From contig NC_087254.1 of the NCBI RefSeq assembly GCF_037042905.1, forward strand, positions 23,103,103 through 23,167,102: a stretch of 64,000 nt of DNA, written 5' to 3'. Made by a program: the position numbers and the translations under genes. Under the pieces are notes generated by a model. The model was not told where the DNA came from, searched no databases, and saw only the letters and a list, made by a program, of their open reading frames with translations. Source of the DNA: Lytechinus pictus. Taxonomy: Eukaryota; Echinodermata; Echinoidea; Temnopleuroida; Toxopneustidae. This document shows, piece by piece, positions 1 to 11,780 of this stretch. Every line of letters starts with the position of its first letter. The first letter of the stretch is position 1.

Positions 1-148
1 ATACCTCTTTTCCTCAGTTTTTGCATGGAACTAGAAGCCAGGCACACTTCTAAGTGTGCATATTTATTCTCTTAGTATTTCAGATGGCACGTTTCCTTAG
101 CCAATATTTACCTCTCCCACATGTCACTACCCCAATATTTGCATAGTT

Positions 149-762
149 TTAAAGGAGAATGAAACCCTTGAAACCAGCTGAATCCATATCAAAGACAAAA
201 ATCAAAGAAACATATTGTTGAAAGTTTGAGGAAGATTGAATGAATAATAAGAAAGTTATGAGCATTTGATTATTGAGATCACTAATGCCATGTAGTTCCT
301 CCCATTGGCAATGCGACCAAGATATGTGATGTCACACACGTACAACTCCCTCATTACTTTAGTACTTATTTCTCTTATATTCTCACTTTTATAGAGTCTA
401 TCACAAGGTGAGTAGTTCTCTTTATGAGAGGACAAGTACAGAGGTTTCACAACATTATATCATTGATAAATCGTTTGTCATATGATTAGAACATGGAGCT
501 ATTATGATTAAAATGAGCAAAAATAGATGTTTTGGGGTATATTTTCAATGTCCAAAAGGGGAGAGTTGTTCATCTGTGACATCATAGATCTTGGTCGCAT
601 TGCCAATGGGAGGATCTCCATAGCATTAGTGATCTCGACATTCAAATGCTCATAACTCTTCTATTGCTAGTCCTATTTTACTCAAACTTTTGTTGATCTT
701 ATTCTTTGATTTTTCTGCTTTCACAAAAGCTAACTTGCTCCAAGAGTTTCATTCTCCTTTAA
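149..762. mobile_element. TTAA-flanked MITE, family A, copy 1
   Basis: TTAA at 149-152 is followed by AGGAGAATGAAACCC, and the inverse GTTTCATTCTCCT precedes TTAA at 759-762. TTAA target duplications are typical of piggyBac-type transposons. No transposase is encoded, so this is a non-autonomous element. It shares nearly its whole length with the copy at 63030-63621, including a short minus-strand frame that is repeat sequence rather than a gene. Confidence 0.85.
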
Positions 763-1525
763 ACTGAACTTTGTAGCTGAATAGGATTGTCCTAAATTAT
801 TCAGCCATTATTAGCTCTATAGAGGTTTCCCTAAACCATATTACTCTTCCCCAATTTGTCTTAAGCTGGGTGTTGATAATCAGACCATATTCAGCTTTTT
901 ATACCTTGTCTGTAGATACAGACCCTTATTACAGGACTCCACACGAAACCCTTTACTGGTCCGAACCTTAAATTTACTGGTCCCCCAAAATAAAGAAAAA
1001 CGTACATGTAAGAAAAGACTTGAGTGTTTTTCGGTGTCTTTTATTGCTTATTGTTACCCCCCTCCCCCCCAAGAAAAAAGAACAGTACACACACAACATA
1101 ATTCATGAGAGCCATTTCTCAATTTTAGAGAGCTGTTTTTAAGACACCCGAGCTACATGTGTATTTTTATAATCTACAAAAGAGAAGAAAATATCATTTG
1201 TATCAGTACTGGTCATGTCAGACCAGTAGACCTATTTCTGAAAAGTTTTTGGACCGACAGCAATTTTTACCGGTCTGGGACCGTCGGATCAGCGCCAGTG
1301 TCGCGCGCTGCTTATAAGCACTAATCAAGAATTTGGTCCTAAAGGGATAGCTGATGCTGATAAAAATGTTCCTTCATTTCATTGTGCACATTTTCATTTA
1401 AAAAATCATGTTCTAAGTTATTTTTTTGTCAAGAAACAACTAAAAAAAATGTAAATTTTCAGCCTCTTTATGGCACCTCTGCAGTATCCCTGCTTTACAT
1501 GTGATGGACCCTATGATTGTGTTCT

Positions 1526-1648
1526 TGGGAGCGTTTCATGAAAGGACCAACAGTTACCGTAGTAACAGTGTTTCTAAGCCAATCAGAATCAAGGAAAGTA
1601 GTCAGATTTGACAACTTGTCTGACAAAAATTTTGATGAAATGCTCCCA
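1526..1648. mobile_element. short MITE with inverted ends
   Basis: The ends TGGGAGCGTTTCAT and ATGAAATGCTCCCA are inverted with one mismatch over 14 bases, about 95 bases apart, in the CMAS intron. No coding capacity and no clear target duplication. Confidence 0.55.
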
Positions 1649-1817
1649 GATTAACTTGCAGCACAAATGCATGTCAGGTATTTTCCCTATGATTATCGTG
1701 TATTGTAGTGTATTGCAAATTATCTACAATGACTCCAAGCTAAATTAGACTAACTTTACAACTACATTGAAGGTTTAAACATTAACTATCTCTTGCAATG
1801 AATTCTCAATCTTGCAG

Positions 1818-1955
1818 ATGAGGATAATGATGTCACCACTAAATTGGTGGCTCGGCTTGGAATCAGCATGTTAACTGAAGCCAAAAGTAAGGTGGATCGT
1901 TTGAATGAATGGAGGAAAGAACTAGACTTGGATTGGAGTCAGGTTGCTTTTATGG
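1818..1955 (+). CDS. CMAS: CMAS penultimate exon
   Basis: The exon follows the acceptor CTTGCAG and ends at the donor GTAAGT (1956). It carries two bases of a split codon, then reads EDNDVTTKLVARLGISMLTE and KVDRLNEWRKELDLDWSQVA, and ends in phase 1. It covers the first half of the HAD-like C-terminal domain. Confidence 0.87.
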
Positions 1956-4310
1956 GTAAGTGATGTACTATGGTAAACTACCAATTTGTCTAATGCCATT
2001 CCATCATTCAACATTTTGTCTAACAGCCAGTTTGGTCCAGTAACCATTTGGTCCGATAATCACTTTGTCTAATCACCAGTTCGTATATGACCATTTCGTC
2101 TTATAACCAGTTGGTCTAATACCAATTTTCTTTTCTTACATTCTGCTCAATAACAATCCAATTATCCCAAATGTTATGTGGACTAAATGACTATTGGACC
2201 AATTTGTTATTAGACAGAATGGTGAGTGGACAAATTGGCAGACCATGTAGATAGTGGACGAACTGATAGGTAGACAAAATGGTAGTAAACGAGTCGGTAA
2301 TTGGACTTATTGGTATTAGACCAACTGGAAATAAACCTATATTATATTATACATGCTAGGATGTGAGGAAATATGAACAGCTTCAAATTAGTTCACAAAA
2401 AGGCTATAATAGCCTTTTAATGTTGCAACTCGTGCGATATAAATTTATAGATAATTCAAGTAAGAATAAGGCAAACACATCATCGATTTAATTCTGACTT
2501 CAAATCACACTTAAATTATCAGTTGCATGTGGTATATAATACATCACCACCTTGATCAGTTCATGTTCATGGGATGCTGTTACATGTTCAGGTTTTTTAA
2601 TAACATTAGGCATTGAATATGATGTAAGCTCACAAACACACCTGCCAAACGTCCTGGTTTTATCAGGGTCGTCATGACTAAAAATTGGTTGGTCCTGATT
2701 TCTTAAATTTGGTGTTAGAAAAAAAAATGTTGAAAAGTTGCCATAGAGCCATTCATACCCCCAGTCTGCAATACATCTAAAATATCCCAGTCCTTTTAGG
2801 GGTACATTTGCTAAAATACAAGAGCTATAGGGTGCACTACCTTCTTGACCACTCTGCCCCTGGACCCTGCTGGAGCTTAGTTGACCCCCTGGACCCCCAG
2901 TCATTGGGTGTCCAGATTTAGCATTTTTAATGTTCGCAGGTATGATTAAAGAATGATTCAGATAATTTGTTAAGACATTTAAAGTTCACAGCTTAGTCAC
3001 CAAACTTGAAGTAAAAAGATATATACAACAAAAAGTTCTGTGGAAAACCATTGGTATATCACAAAATCATATCTCTTTCTGCCACTTTAGTCCATTTAAC
3101 ACAATATTGCATTTCAATATAATAAACATTTCCATAGAGCCTATAAAGAGTTGTCTCAGGCATGTGGCTTGATTAGTTAATTTTTGTGAATTCAGCTGCT
3201 TTTAAGTGATGGTATACTTTAGCTAAATGATATAGAATCGGCCAGTAAATATCAGTTGGTGTGAGAGATCGTAGACCGCCACTCCATCAAGTCACAACAA
3301 ACACAGGATACATCAATTGTGCAATGCACTGTACTGGAGTTGAGCTCTGATCTACATGTACGTGGGCTTGGGAATGGAGGGAAGAGAGATCCGAGAGAGG
3401 GAGATAGCAAAAGAGACAGGGATAATAGAGGGGAGAAAGAGAGAAAAAGCAAAAGAGGAATAAGAGGGAGAGGGAAGGGACCCATGTTTGAAATCTGTGG
3501 GGCTAGCCACTTGCACTTTGTGTGTTTCCAGTTCATCTAGCTCAGTGCACTGCCATACGGCGCCAGCATGCACATATCACAGGTATTTAGTTTTTCAACT
3601 ATCTGCACTGCACTGGTGCAAAATAGCCAAAGCTGTCAAGTACTAACTCGGGATTTACAATATATAATTCAATAAAAATGGGTAAAATAACACAACTACT
3701 GTTCACTATAGATTATGAGGATGTCGAAACCAGGAATCGAATATCTAATTACATGGGAAAAAAACAGTAAACATCTGAAGGAAAAACAAAACAGCAATGG
3801 AAATGCATGCATGCATACTTGTGGATTAGTGGGTTGCCAATTGTGTGACATCATCATTGAGACTGTGTTCGATCACGTAATGTCTTAAGGGGGTGAGAAT
3901 GGTCTCTTATAATTGCATTTCTCGCTTTTCCTTGACATCTATAAGACTTTTTAGTGACATATTTGTGAATAGCAAGACAAAACTTTTCCATCCATATATA
4001 ACTTGTCTATAATTATCACTTATCATGAATTTTCTGTGGATGGCTACTTTAAGAATGTCTTTTATGTCTATGGCAAACTGTAAAGCATATCTCCTTTTGT
4101 TACTCCCCAGGTCGTGATATTCCAGATCTTGATTGCATGAAGACAGTCGGAATCGGAGGAGCACCCTGCGATGCCCACAGTGACATAACAACTACTGCCA
4201 AGTTTGTGGCCAAAGCCGCCGGTGGCAAGGGAGCCGTCCGAGAATTCTGTGACCACTTACTTCTGGTGATGGAGAAGGCGAAATCTGCAGCAGAAAATAG
4301 AAAGATATGA
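1818..4310 (+). CDS. CMAS: N-acylneuraminate cytidylyltransferase (CMP-sialic acid synthetase), C-terminal part, two exons
   Basis: CMAS activates sialic acid with CTP to give CMP-sialic acid, the donor for sialyltransferases; vertebrate CMAS is largely nuclear. Only the C-terminal end is here, as exons 1818-1955 and 4111-4310 joined in frame (G split 1+2). The spliced product reads through EWRKELDLDWSQVAFMG, then DIPDLDCMKTVGIGGAPCDA, then GGKGAVREFCDHLLLVMEK and ends at TGA 4308-4310. This matches the HAD-phosphatase-like C-terminal domain of animal CMAS, including the EWRKE helix, the aspartate-rich loop after the conserved G, the GxPxDA motif and the final GGxGAxREFxxH...LLMEK block. The catalytic cytidylyltransferase domain should lie upstream of base 1. 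Both exons have AG/GT borders and no stop. A few residues differ from vertebrate CMAS as expected for an invertebrate orthologue. A bacterial-type NeuA is excluded by the introns and the metazoan C-terminus. Confidence 0.88.
1981..2336. repeat. foldback array of short CCAATTTGTCTAAT-like units
   Basis: The left half repeats degenerate ~20-base units such as CCATTTGGTCCGATAATCA and CCAGTTGGTCTAATACCA. The right half carries the complement (TTATTAGACAGAATGGT, TATTAGACCAACTGG). It is an inverted repeat of tandem modules in the CMAS intron. The strand composition flips at about 2150. Confidence 0.6.
2337..4110. other. rest of CMAS intron
   Basis: Bases 2765-2802 resemble the right end of the family D element at 26718-27374 (CAATACATCTAAAATATCCC, then CAGTCCTTTTA), so a relic is present. 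Bases 3365-3480 are purine-rich GAGA-type low complexity. An (ATGC)n patch lies near 3806. Nothing else is recognised. Confidence 0.5.
4111..4310 (+). CDS. CMAS: CMAS last coding exon
   Basis: The acceptor is TACTCCCCAG and the exon opens by completing the split glycine codon. It reads RDIPDLDCMKTVGIGGAPCD, later FVAKAAGGKGAVREFCDHLL, and stops at TGA 4308-4310. The last 20 residues match the conserved end of animal CMAS. Confidence 0.9.
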
Positions 4311-6203
4311 AGTCGTACCATTGGGGTGTTGCAGGAAACTAACAGTCAATTACAAACTATTATGGGGTCCTTCAATTCTATCGTATGTATTGCAATTGAT
4401 TACCGTAGTGATCTGCTTCTTGCCACAAGAAATGGAAACTGCCAATTGCAAAATTGTAACAAAAAATTGCAATCTATGGAAATATTTTCTTGCAACATCC
4501 CTATAGGTCCTTTATTGACAATCACAGGAGAAGTTCTTTATAGTATTTTGTTCAGAGGATCCATTACTTTTTTTATATTCTAAAATGGTAAGGGATATAT
4601 GTATGAACATGCTCTAAATGTTTTAATATGCTGCATTTTATTCCCTATTTTTAATTTTGCACAATTCACAAACCTATCACCACAAATGTATCCTTTTTCG
4701 CTATAAAGCCTTTGGTACACTTGGACCCTGTGTCTTAAAACTTGATATATCATAGGTAAGTAACAAGCTATTGAAATCATGGCTTTTGATTGGTTGATTG
4801 CACATTTGCCATATGAATTCAGTATCTTTTATCAATGATAATCTTTATTAAATCAGGCCTTGAAGTTTAATCACAATTGTTTATGTACCAACAAATGCAA
4901 ATACAAAGAAATTGTGAAATATATTTGTGAATGTATGGACAATTTGAAAATGAATGGAATCCCTCCATCATGAATGAATACTATATTGAACCCTAAACTA
5001 AACCTAACTGAAATTGATATGATTGATTTGTGATTGATGGTGCATTGCGGCTAATGAAATCACTCTAACCATTGCTCTTGTGTAGCTGTTTTATATTTAA
5101 TTCAGTAATGTGATATTAAGTTGACATATTTGTTTTGTGCATTGCCAGGCAAATGCACATTGATGTTTGTTTAATGCCACTGAATAATATTGGGATCATC
5201 TTTAAATAAAAAACAACCCTCTCCTGCAACTGAAGATGAAACATGTAGTACTAAAAGATGGTACAACTAAAAAGAGTTTGCATGAATCTCCTCCGTCAAG
5301 ACTGCATATAGATTTTGTGTATATTTATTCAAACCAGTAGATATTAATTATCTAAATAATAGCTGTAAAAACTTACCTTTGATATGAGATTGATATTTTT
5401 ATTCTTTAAATATTTGATTGGATTCTTTTTCATCACCATTTTAAAACAATTCCCATAGATGCAGTATGGGACTTACAGTTTGGTATTCTAAATATATGTT
5501 TATGTATAACTTATCTTTTTATACCACTTTCAAATTTCAAAGGGAGTTTGTTTGAATTCTATCCAAGTACAGGAACTCACATTATTTGGGGAAGAAGAAC
5601 GAGTGCTTATCATCCATAGTAGTCATTTCTTCTCTTTTTTTTTCTACATTTAATACAATTATATATTCATGCAGGTGACTTTACCTAAGTCAAGTCTTTT
5701 GGAACACAGAAATCTGTTTGACTTCATGGAAATCTGTCCTAGAAGAGGTATATCACTTGTTTTAAATAATCTGGTCTAACAAAATTGCTTTGACCTCAAC
5801 AAATATTTGACTCGTGAAAGGTCAATTACAAACTTTTTGTATCAGCTAGTTTAATGTGTTATTTCCTGAATAGCAATATAATATATTCACCACTGATGTG
5901 AGGTGGTGTATTCAGTATCTATCTCTGGACTGAATCACAAGGTCCTAGGTTCAAATCCTGTAATATGACAGGCAAAAAGATAGTAGGATGGTGTAACCTG
6001 TTCATACAGCTTCTTACACATGACATCACGCAGGACTGGTCATCCTTTCTTTTGCTAAATCAGAATCTCAATAAGTCATTTTTCCATCAGCAGAAGTTGA
6101 AATCGGCTCCGGCTATTAACATGTATATTGAATTTCATTATTCAAGCCTGTCTAAAGCTTTGGTTAACTTAAGGGTCAGTAATGTGAATTTCTATCATGT
6201 ATC
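4311..6203 (+). other. CMAS 3' UTR and downstream AT-rich flank
   Basis: There is no further open frame with gene-like content. Possible polyadenylation signals AATAAA occur at 5205-5210 and, further off, 7958-7963; which one CMAS uses cannot be told from sequence. The remainder is AT-rich without a repeat I recognise. Confidence 0.4.
5205..5210 (+). terminator. candidate polyadenylation signal for CMAS
   Basis: AATAAA lies about 0.9 kb downstream of the CMAS stop codon. It is a canonical hexamer in the right orientation, but a short motif in AT-rich DNA is weak evidence. Confidence 0.3.
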
Positions 6204-6211
6204 ATCTTACA

Positions 6212-7458
6212 CACTGGCGGATCCAAGGGGGGGGGGCAAAGCTGGCCCGTGGGCCCCCCTCCTTTTGAGAGGCACGATTACAATTGGTAATGTAAAAATG
6301 CCGTTAAAACAGAAATGTGCCCCCTTTTTGTCTCACCTGCATAGCAGAGTGAGACTATAGGCGCCGCTTTTCCGACGGCGGCGATGGCGGCGGCGGCGGC
6401 GTCAACACCAAATCTTAACCTGAGGTTAAGTTTTTGAAATGACAGCATAACTTAGAAAGTATATGGACCTAGTTCATGAAACTTGGCCATAAGGTTAATC
6501 AAGTATTACTGAACATCCTGCCTGAGTTTCATGTCACATGACCAAGGTCAAAGGTCATTTAGGGTCAATGAACTTAGACCATGTTGGGGGAATCAACATC
6601 AAAATCTTAACCTTAGGTTAAGTTTTTGAAATGTCATCATAACTTAGAAAATATATGGACCTAGTTCATGAAACTTATACATAAGGATAATCAAGTATCA
6701 CTAAACATCTTGCATGAGTTTCACGTCACATGACCAAGGTCAAAGGTCATTTAGGGTCAATGAACTTTGGCCGAATTGGGGGTATCTGTTGAATTACCAT
6801 CATAACTTTAAAAGTTTATGGATCTGATTCATGAAACTTGGACATAATAGTAATCAAGTATTACTGAACATTCTGTGCAAGTTTCAGGTCACATGATCAA
6901 GGTCAAAGGTCATTTAGGGTCAATTAACTTTGGCCAAATTGGGGTATTTGTTGAATTACAGCCATAAATTTGAAAGTGTGTTGGTCTAGTTCATAAAACT
7001 TGGACATAAGAGTAATCAAGTATCACTGAACATCCTGTGCGAGTTTCAGGTCACATGATCAAGGTCAAAGGTCATGTAAGGTCAAAGAACTTTGGCCACG
7101 TTGGGGGTATTTGTTGAATTGCCATCATATCTCTATAAGTGTATTGGTCTAGTTCATAAAACGTGGAAATAAGAGTAACCAAGTATCACTGAACATCTTG
7201 TGCGAGTTATAGTAGTTTTCAAAATCAGCACTGCTGCTATATTGAATCGCGTGATGCAGGTGAGACGGCCAGAGGCATTCCACTTGTTAAAGTGAAGACC
7301 TTTCTTCTTTTTTTTTGCTTGTCCAATTGTTTTGTGGACGAAATATCCTTCTGTTTTTTTGTTAAAAACCTTTCTTTTTTCTTTTTTTTTGCTTGTCATA
7401 CTTTTCCTCAGGAAAAATGTGCCCCCCCCCCCTTTGGAAAATCCTGGGTCCGCCCCTG
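6212..7458. mobile_element. hAT-like element, G-rich ends, 8-base target duplication
   Basis: ATCTTACA at 6204-6211 is repeated exactly at 7459-7466. Between them the ends are CACTGGCGGATCCAAGG and CCTGGGTCCGCCCCTG, imperfect inverted repeats beginning CA. An exact 8-base duplication with CAG-type ends is the pattern of hAT transposons. The element has no transposase and is itself interrupted by the AGGTCA-bearing element at about 6325-7289. Confidence 0.75.
6325..7289 (+). mobile_element. GTCTCACC element with AGGTCA direct repeats, copy 1
   Basis: The near-terminal inverted repeat GTCTCACCTGCAT (6330) pairs exactly with ATGCAGGTGAGAC (to 7266). A CGGCGG-rich patch follows the left end. The body is about five diverged tandem monomers of roughly 162-192 bases. 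Four contain the perfect 13-mer AGGTCAAAGGTCA, at 6545, 6737, 6900 and 7062. The copy at 14916-15897 shares the sequence from TTTTTGTCTCACC to CCACTTGTTA, which sets the limits. No coding capacity. Confidence 0.8.
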
Positions 7459-7702
7459 ATCTTACATTCCAATCTTACAAATTTGTAGCGGCTAGTGAAT
7501 TTATTTTCAGCTGTTGATTCTTTGTGAAAATTTAAACCTGATTATTTCTTCAATATCTAGTGCCGTTTCTTGGTCCTTTTGGAGGGCTGTAAAGTGATCT
7601 TTTTAACACTTATTTTACAATTCTAATGACTTGATATCAGAAAGTTACAGGCATCAATCATTTCTTGAAATTTTAGCCCATTCCATACCTTAGGAGTGAT
7701 AG

Positions 7703-7708
7703 ATATAC

Positions 7709-7768
<60 letters not shown>
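7703..7768. repeat. (TA)n microsatellite
   Basis: About 66 bases of alternating TA with occasional C interruptions. Confidence 0.95.
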
Positions 7769-8149
7769 TCGTCTTTGTACCTTAGTAGTGAATTGGAAGG
7801 GCGCTTTTGGGGGTTTTGTGAGGAAGAATTTAGAATATTTCATTTAGCATAAGGAAGTTTAATTCATGCTCTAACAGTTTAATGAAACAGTCCCCTGGCA
7901 GAATTCTTGCATTAAGTTTTAACATTTTGTGTTACAAAGAGATGTATTTTGTACATTAATAAAGCTATGAATAGTGGCAATCTCTTAAAATTTGCATTGT
8001 TTCCCTGTATTCATTGTATTGTTTTTTTTTAAAGGTATTTTGTTCATAAAGTGTGAATGAGAATTGAATGATACTCGGCATCAGACGTTCATGAATCCAG
8101 AGGGGTATGAGAAGTGCAATCGCCCTCTGTTAGTAGTGAGCACTTTTTA

Positions 8150-10466
8150 TGCCCCCGCAGACTACGTCCGGAGGGGGCATTAAGCATTGCCCCTGTCCGT
8201 CCGTCCGTCCGCCCGCACTTGGTTTCTGCGCAATAACTCGAAAAATATTTAATGGATTAAAAAAAAATTTGGTGTGTAGGTATGACACCAAAATACAGGC
8301 TAAGTTCTAATTCGGAGTCTGCAGGTTAAAGGTCACAGCTCATTATATATGTGAGTTGGTTCAAAGGTCTAAATTTGTTCATTATAAACTCCTCAAAAAA
8401 AGTTTGGAAATCTGACTTTGATCGATAATACCTCTTCGGTTTAAGAAAATATCAATAGGTAATTAATATCAATGAATAGAGCATTTATTTATCTTTAAGA
8501 TGATACCCTACATGATATGATTATGGTTCACATGGAGGTGCAGTGCCTTGAAATGTGGGGTTAGGTCAAAATTCAAAAGCTGCAAAATGGCACAATATTG
8601 AAAGTCACTGTTTTTTTTTCCGTGGTGATGAGTGAGTTTCTCAGCGGTTTTGTTTTTACTTTGACCGATAATATTATTCCTCATCGGTTTTAGTAAATAT
8701 CAATGTGTAATTATTATCAATGACTAGATCATTTAATTTTCTTTAAAATGATACCCAATATGATATGATTATCATTCACATGGAGGTGCAGTGCCTTGAA
8801 ATTTGGGCAAGGTCAAAATTCAAAAGTTGCAAAATGACGCAATATTGAAAGTCACTGTTCTTTTTCCGTGGTGATGAGTGAGTTTTTCAGTAATTTCGTT
8901 TAATTGCTTTCATGCACCTTAACATCAACATTAACATGGAATCAAACACACCTCTGCACAAGCAAAAACATAACAAACGAACATGCATGGGTATTTCAAA
9001 CAACGACACAAACCATGTTATCTCACAGAACCATCACTACAGAAGTAGGGGCTTGGTTTGAATGGATTTTCATCTCTCCTGACACAGACAAAAGAACCAT
9101 GTTCTGTATTGACCCTTTATGACTATTTCTGCTCGTTTTTGCATCTTTTTCGATTCAGACCTCATCCAACACTTTTGAATCCTGCTCTTTTCGTGATGGC
9201 ATGATCATAACAAGCATGGTATTATCTTAAAGAGAATTAAATGATCTTTTGAATGATATCAAATATGCATTGTGCAATATTGGGAGGTGGGAGAAAGGAA
9301 TGGTCAAACTCAGATTTCCAAACCCTTTTTGCTCGTTTTGCAGCTTTTCAATTCAGACCTCATCCAACAGATTTGAATTCTGCTCTTTTCGTGATGACAT
9401 GATCATAAAAAGCATGGTATCATTTTAAAGATAATTAAATTATCTTTCGAATGATGTAAAATATGTATTGTTTAAAATTGGGAGTAGGGAGAAATTAATG
9501 GCCAAACACAGATTTCCAAACTTTTTTTGAGAGGTTTATATATGTGTAACATGACCGTTTGTACACTTCAAAATCATAAACTCTTGCACTTCAGTCTCCT
9601 ATGCTCTCCTGTAAATTCAATCTCCAAAGCTCTCCTTACTCTAATTGAACTGAAATTATTATAAACTGAAGATAGGGTGAACACAGAATAAATTAGAACT
9701 TAACACGATGAAGTCCAGATCAGCACTGACTTTACTTTTCAATCTAATCCACGTATGTTCACGGCCTCAACTCAGTGGAGCGCGCCATTGAAAGGCCTTT
9801 TCGCCTAGCAATATTGTTAGCGACGTTTGTTAGCATCACTTTGCTCACTCTCCAAAATGTCTGCGACATTAAAATTCTAAAAACAATGGATATGTTGAAT
9901 TTTAGTGAGGCTATGAATGCTTATCATTTACATTGACTATCAGTGTACCAACATATACCGAATTTACAAGCAAGTGTGGGTAAGACTTTGAATTATCAGT
10001 CATTTCGATGCAATCCCAAAATTGATGAAAATATAACAGAAATTTGATATAGCATTGCAAAATCCTTATTTTCATATCCCCTTAAATTTTTTTATTATTT
10101 GCAAAAGCATCTTAGTACGTTTCCTAGAATTTTTCACAACTGATAACGGTGGTGGCTTATTGATTCTACTTTTTTTTTAGAAATGGCAGGCATTTGAAAT
10201 CAGGTAAATTGTTGTTATATTTTTAAAAGAAAATCGTTAGATTCGAACAACTTACTAATAGTTCTCCAAAAGAAGGGTTATATTCTATTATCTGTGTGTA
10301 AATGATACATGACGACAAATTTTACGAGTATATCATTGCATGTTGGATAACCTTTTCCACGATGAGTTTCGTAATTGAGAGAAAAATCAAGTTCATTCCT
10401 AGCACGCGAGCCGCAGAATGATAAATTTTAGCGTGCGCACACGGGCTGATCGCCGTGTCTGCGGGG
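8150..10466. mobile_element. element with CCCCGCAGAC ends, split by a foldback insertion
   Basis: The left end ATGCCCCCGCAGACTACG and the right end GTGTCTGCGGGGACGGATA are imperfect inverted repeats sharing CCCCGCAGAC. A (TCCG)n patch follows the left end. The foldback element at 8385-9538 sits inside. The outer limits rest on this short match only. Confidence 0.45.
8385..9538. mobile_element. foldback element TAAACTCCTC, copy 1 (uninterrupted)
   Basis: The ends TAAACTCCTCAAAAAAAGTT and AACTTTTTTTGAGAGGTTTA are inverted over about 30 bases with only a CT/TC swap, and TA flanks suggest TA target duplication. Each arm is built of two tandem ~250-base modules; the right-arm modules are diverged complements of the left ones (TTTGGAAATCTG, ATGATACC and CAAAAGCTGCAAAA recur in order). 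No transposase. Bases 9016-9019 (TGTT) mark the site that is filled in copy 2. Confidence 0.8.
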
Positions 10467-11780
10467 ACGGATATCTAGTCCCATACTGGTGTAAGGTGGT
10501 ATTTTCCACGTACCTTTTCCCCTTGTAATGACCACTTCGCACTTTAATACTTAATTTTGACACTTAATCTGTGAAATTAATGGTTTAACGATTTTGGAAA
10601 ATGTTCGGAATATACCTAACACATAAATGATTTCATTTTCTAGAATTATTATTTCTTTCCTGAATTACCAAAAGGCAAATTTAGGTCAAGATTGCATATA
10701 CTCACATTGACTGTTTAGCATAGCGCATATCTATTACAATTTCTATTATGTGATGTGTCTATATAGTATATTATATAAATTGTCCTGATGTAAATATATG
10801 TTATAGAATCATATTGGATACAAAAATCATGACGGGCGTCATGGTCTGAGTTTTCTTTGTGTATAACAAACAAAATACTGCATGATTCCAATTTTATTTG
10901 AACATGTCATCGTATGCAACGGCAATTTCAATCAATCAGTTTATAATTTTCTTTTGCTTAGTCAGCGTTTATTTTTCAATGTGCAGAATTGGTTCGCAAG
11001 CGGTTTTTACACCAAAGAGCTTGCCAAAGAGCTCATTCCTGGCACTTCGACTAAAGATGGATATGATTATTTTGTTTCTCATGGTTATCAATTTTTAAAA
11101 ACAATATTTATTTACTGCAGCCAACGAGTTCCTGACACAATTGAATTTTTGACTAAAAACTACATTATGAATGTCCCCCGAGCGGTCTTAAAATAAAAAA
11201 GAAATACCCTTTTTCGCAAATGAATCATAGTTGTAGCTGTAAAATTACTTTGTCTAAATTCCTTTCCTCTTAATTTAATATTTTAGTATTTCATTTACAT
11301 AACCTAAATGAAGGAGGATTCGGAACGATTATTGTCTGATGATTATGGGTGTGAAAGGACCCCTCCCCAAAAATGATAATGAGTAAGAATAAATAAATAA
11401 ATGAAATGAAATTAAATTAAATTAAATTAAAATAAAAGTCAGTAATCTTTAACAGGATAGTTCGAAAGCTTATTTTCAGTGGGGTCCTCAACACGTATAG
11501 AATTGTAATTATAAAAGGTAAAATCTGTTTACACTATAAATATGAATATGAATTACTATTAAAAATAAATAAGATCTTGAGATGGTATGTACAAGAAATA
11601 TATAAAAAAGAGAACGAAGAAGAAAGTTGAAGGTACATGTATAATGTTGTCTCAAGCGGATCGGGAGAAGGGGGTGCTCCTTTCCCTCTCTTTTCCAATA
11701 CACCGGGTGAGTTATGTATATCTCAATATTGATTTTATAACAAACTACTTAAAATCCCCATTTCATGACAGATTATAAAA
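10467..11780. other. AT-rich stretch without recognisable gene
   Basis: A 104-codon open frame (10882-11196) has no recognised motif and AT-rich, non-coding-like composition. An (AAATT)n patch lies near 11410-11440. Nothing else is seen. Confidence 0.4.

Noticed and set aside
256..450. 64-codon minus-strand frame, also seen near 63137-63337
   Set aside because: Both lie in family A MITE copies; shared ancestry of the repeat explains the similarity.
6330..7266. a CRISPR-like reading of the evenly spaced repeats
   Set aside because: Monomers are contiguous diverged tandem repeats in animal DNA, without short identical repeats separated by unique spacers.
10882..11196. 104-codon open frame on the + strand
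   Set aside because: No recognised domain, AT-rich composition, no splice context or repeat conservation; length is within chance for this DNA.
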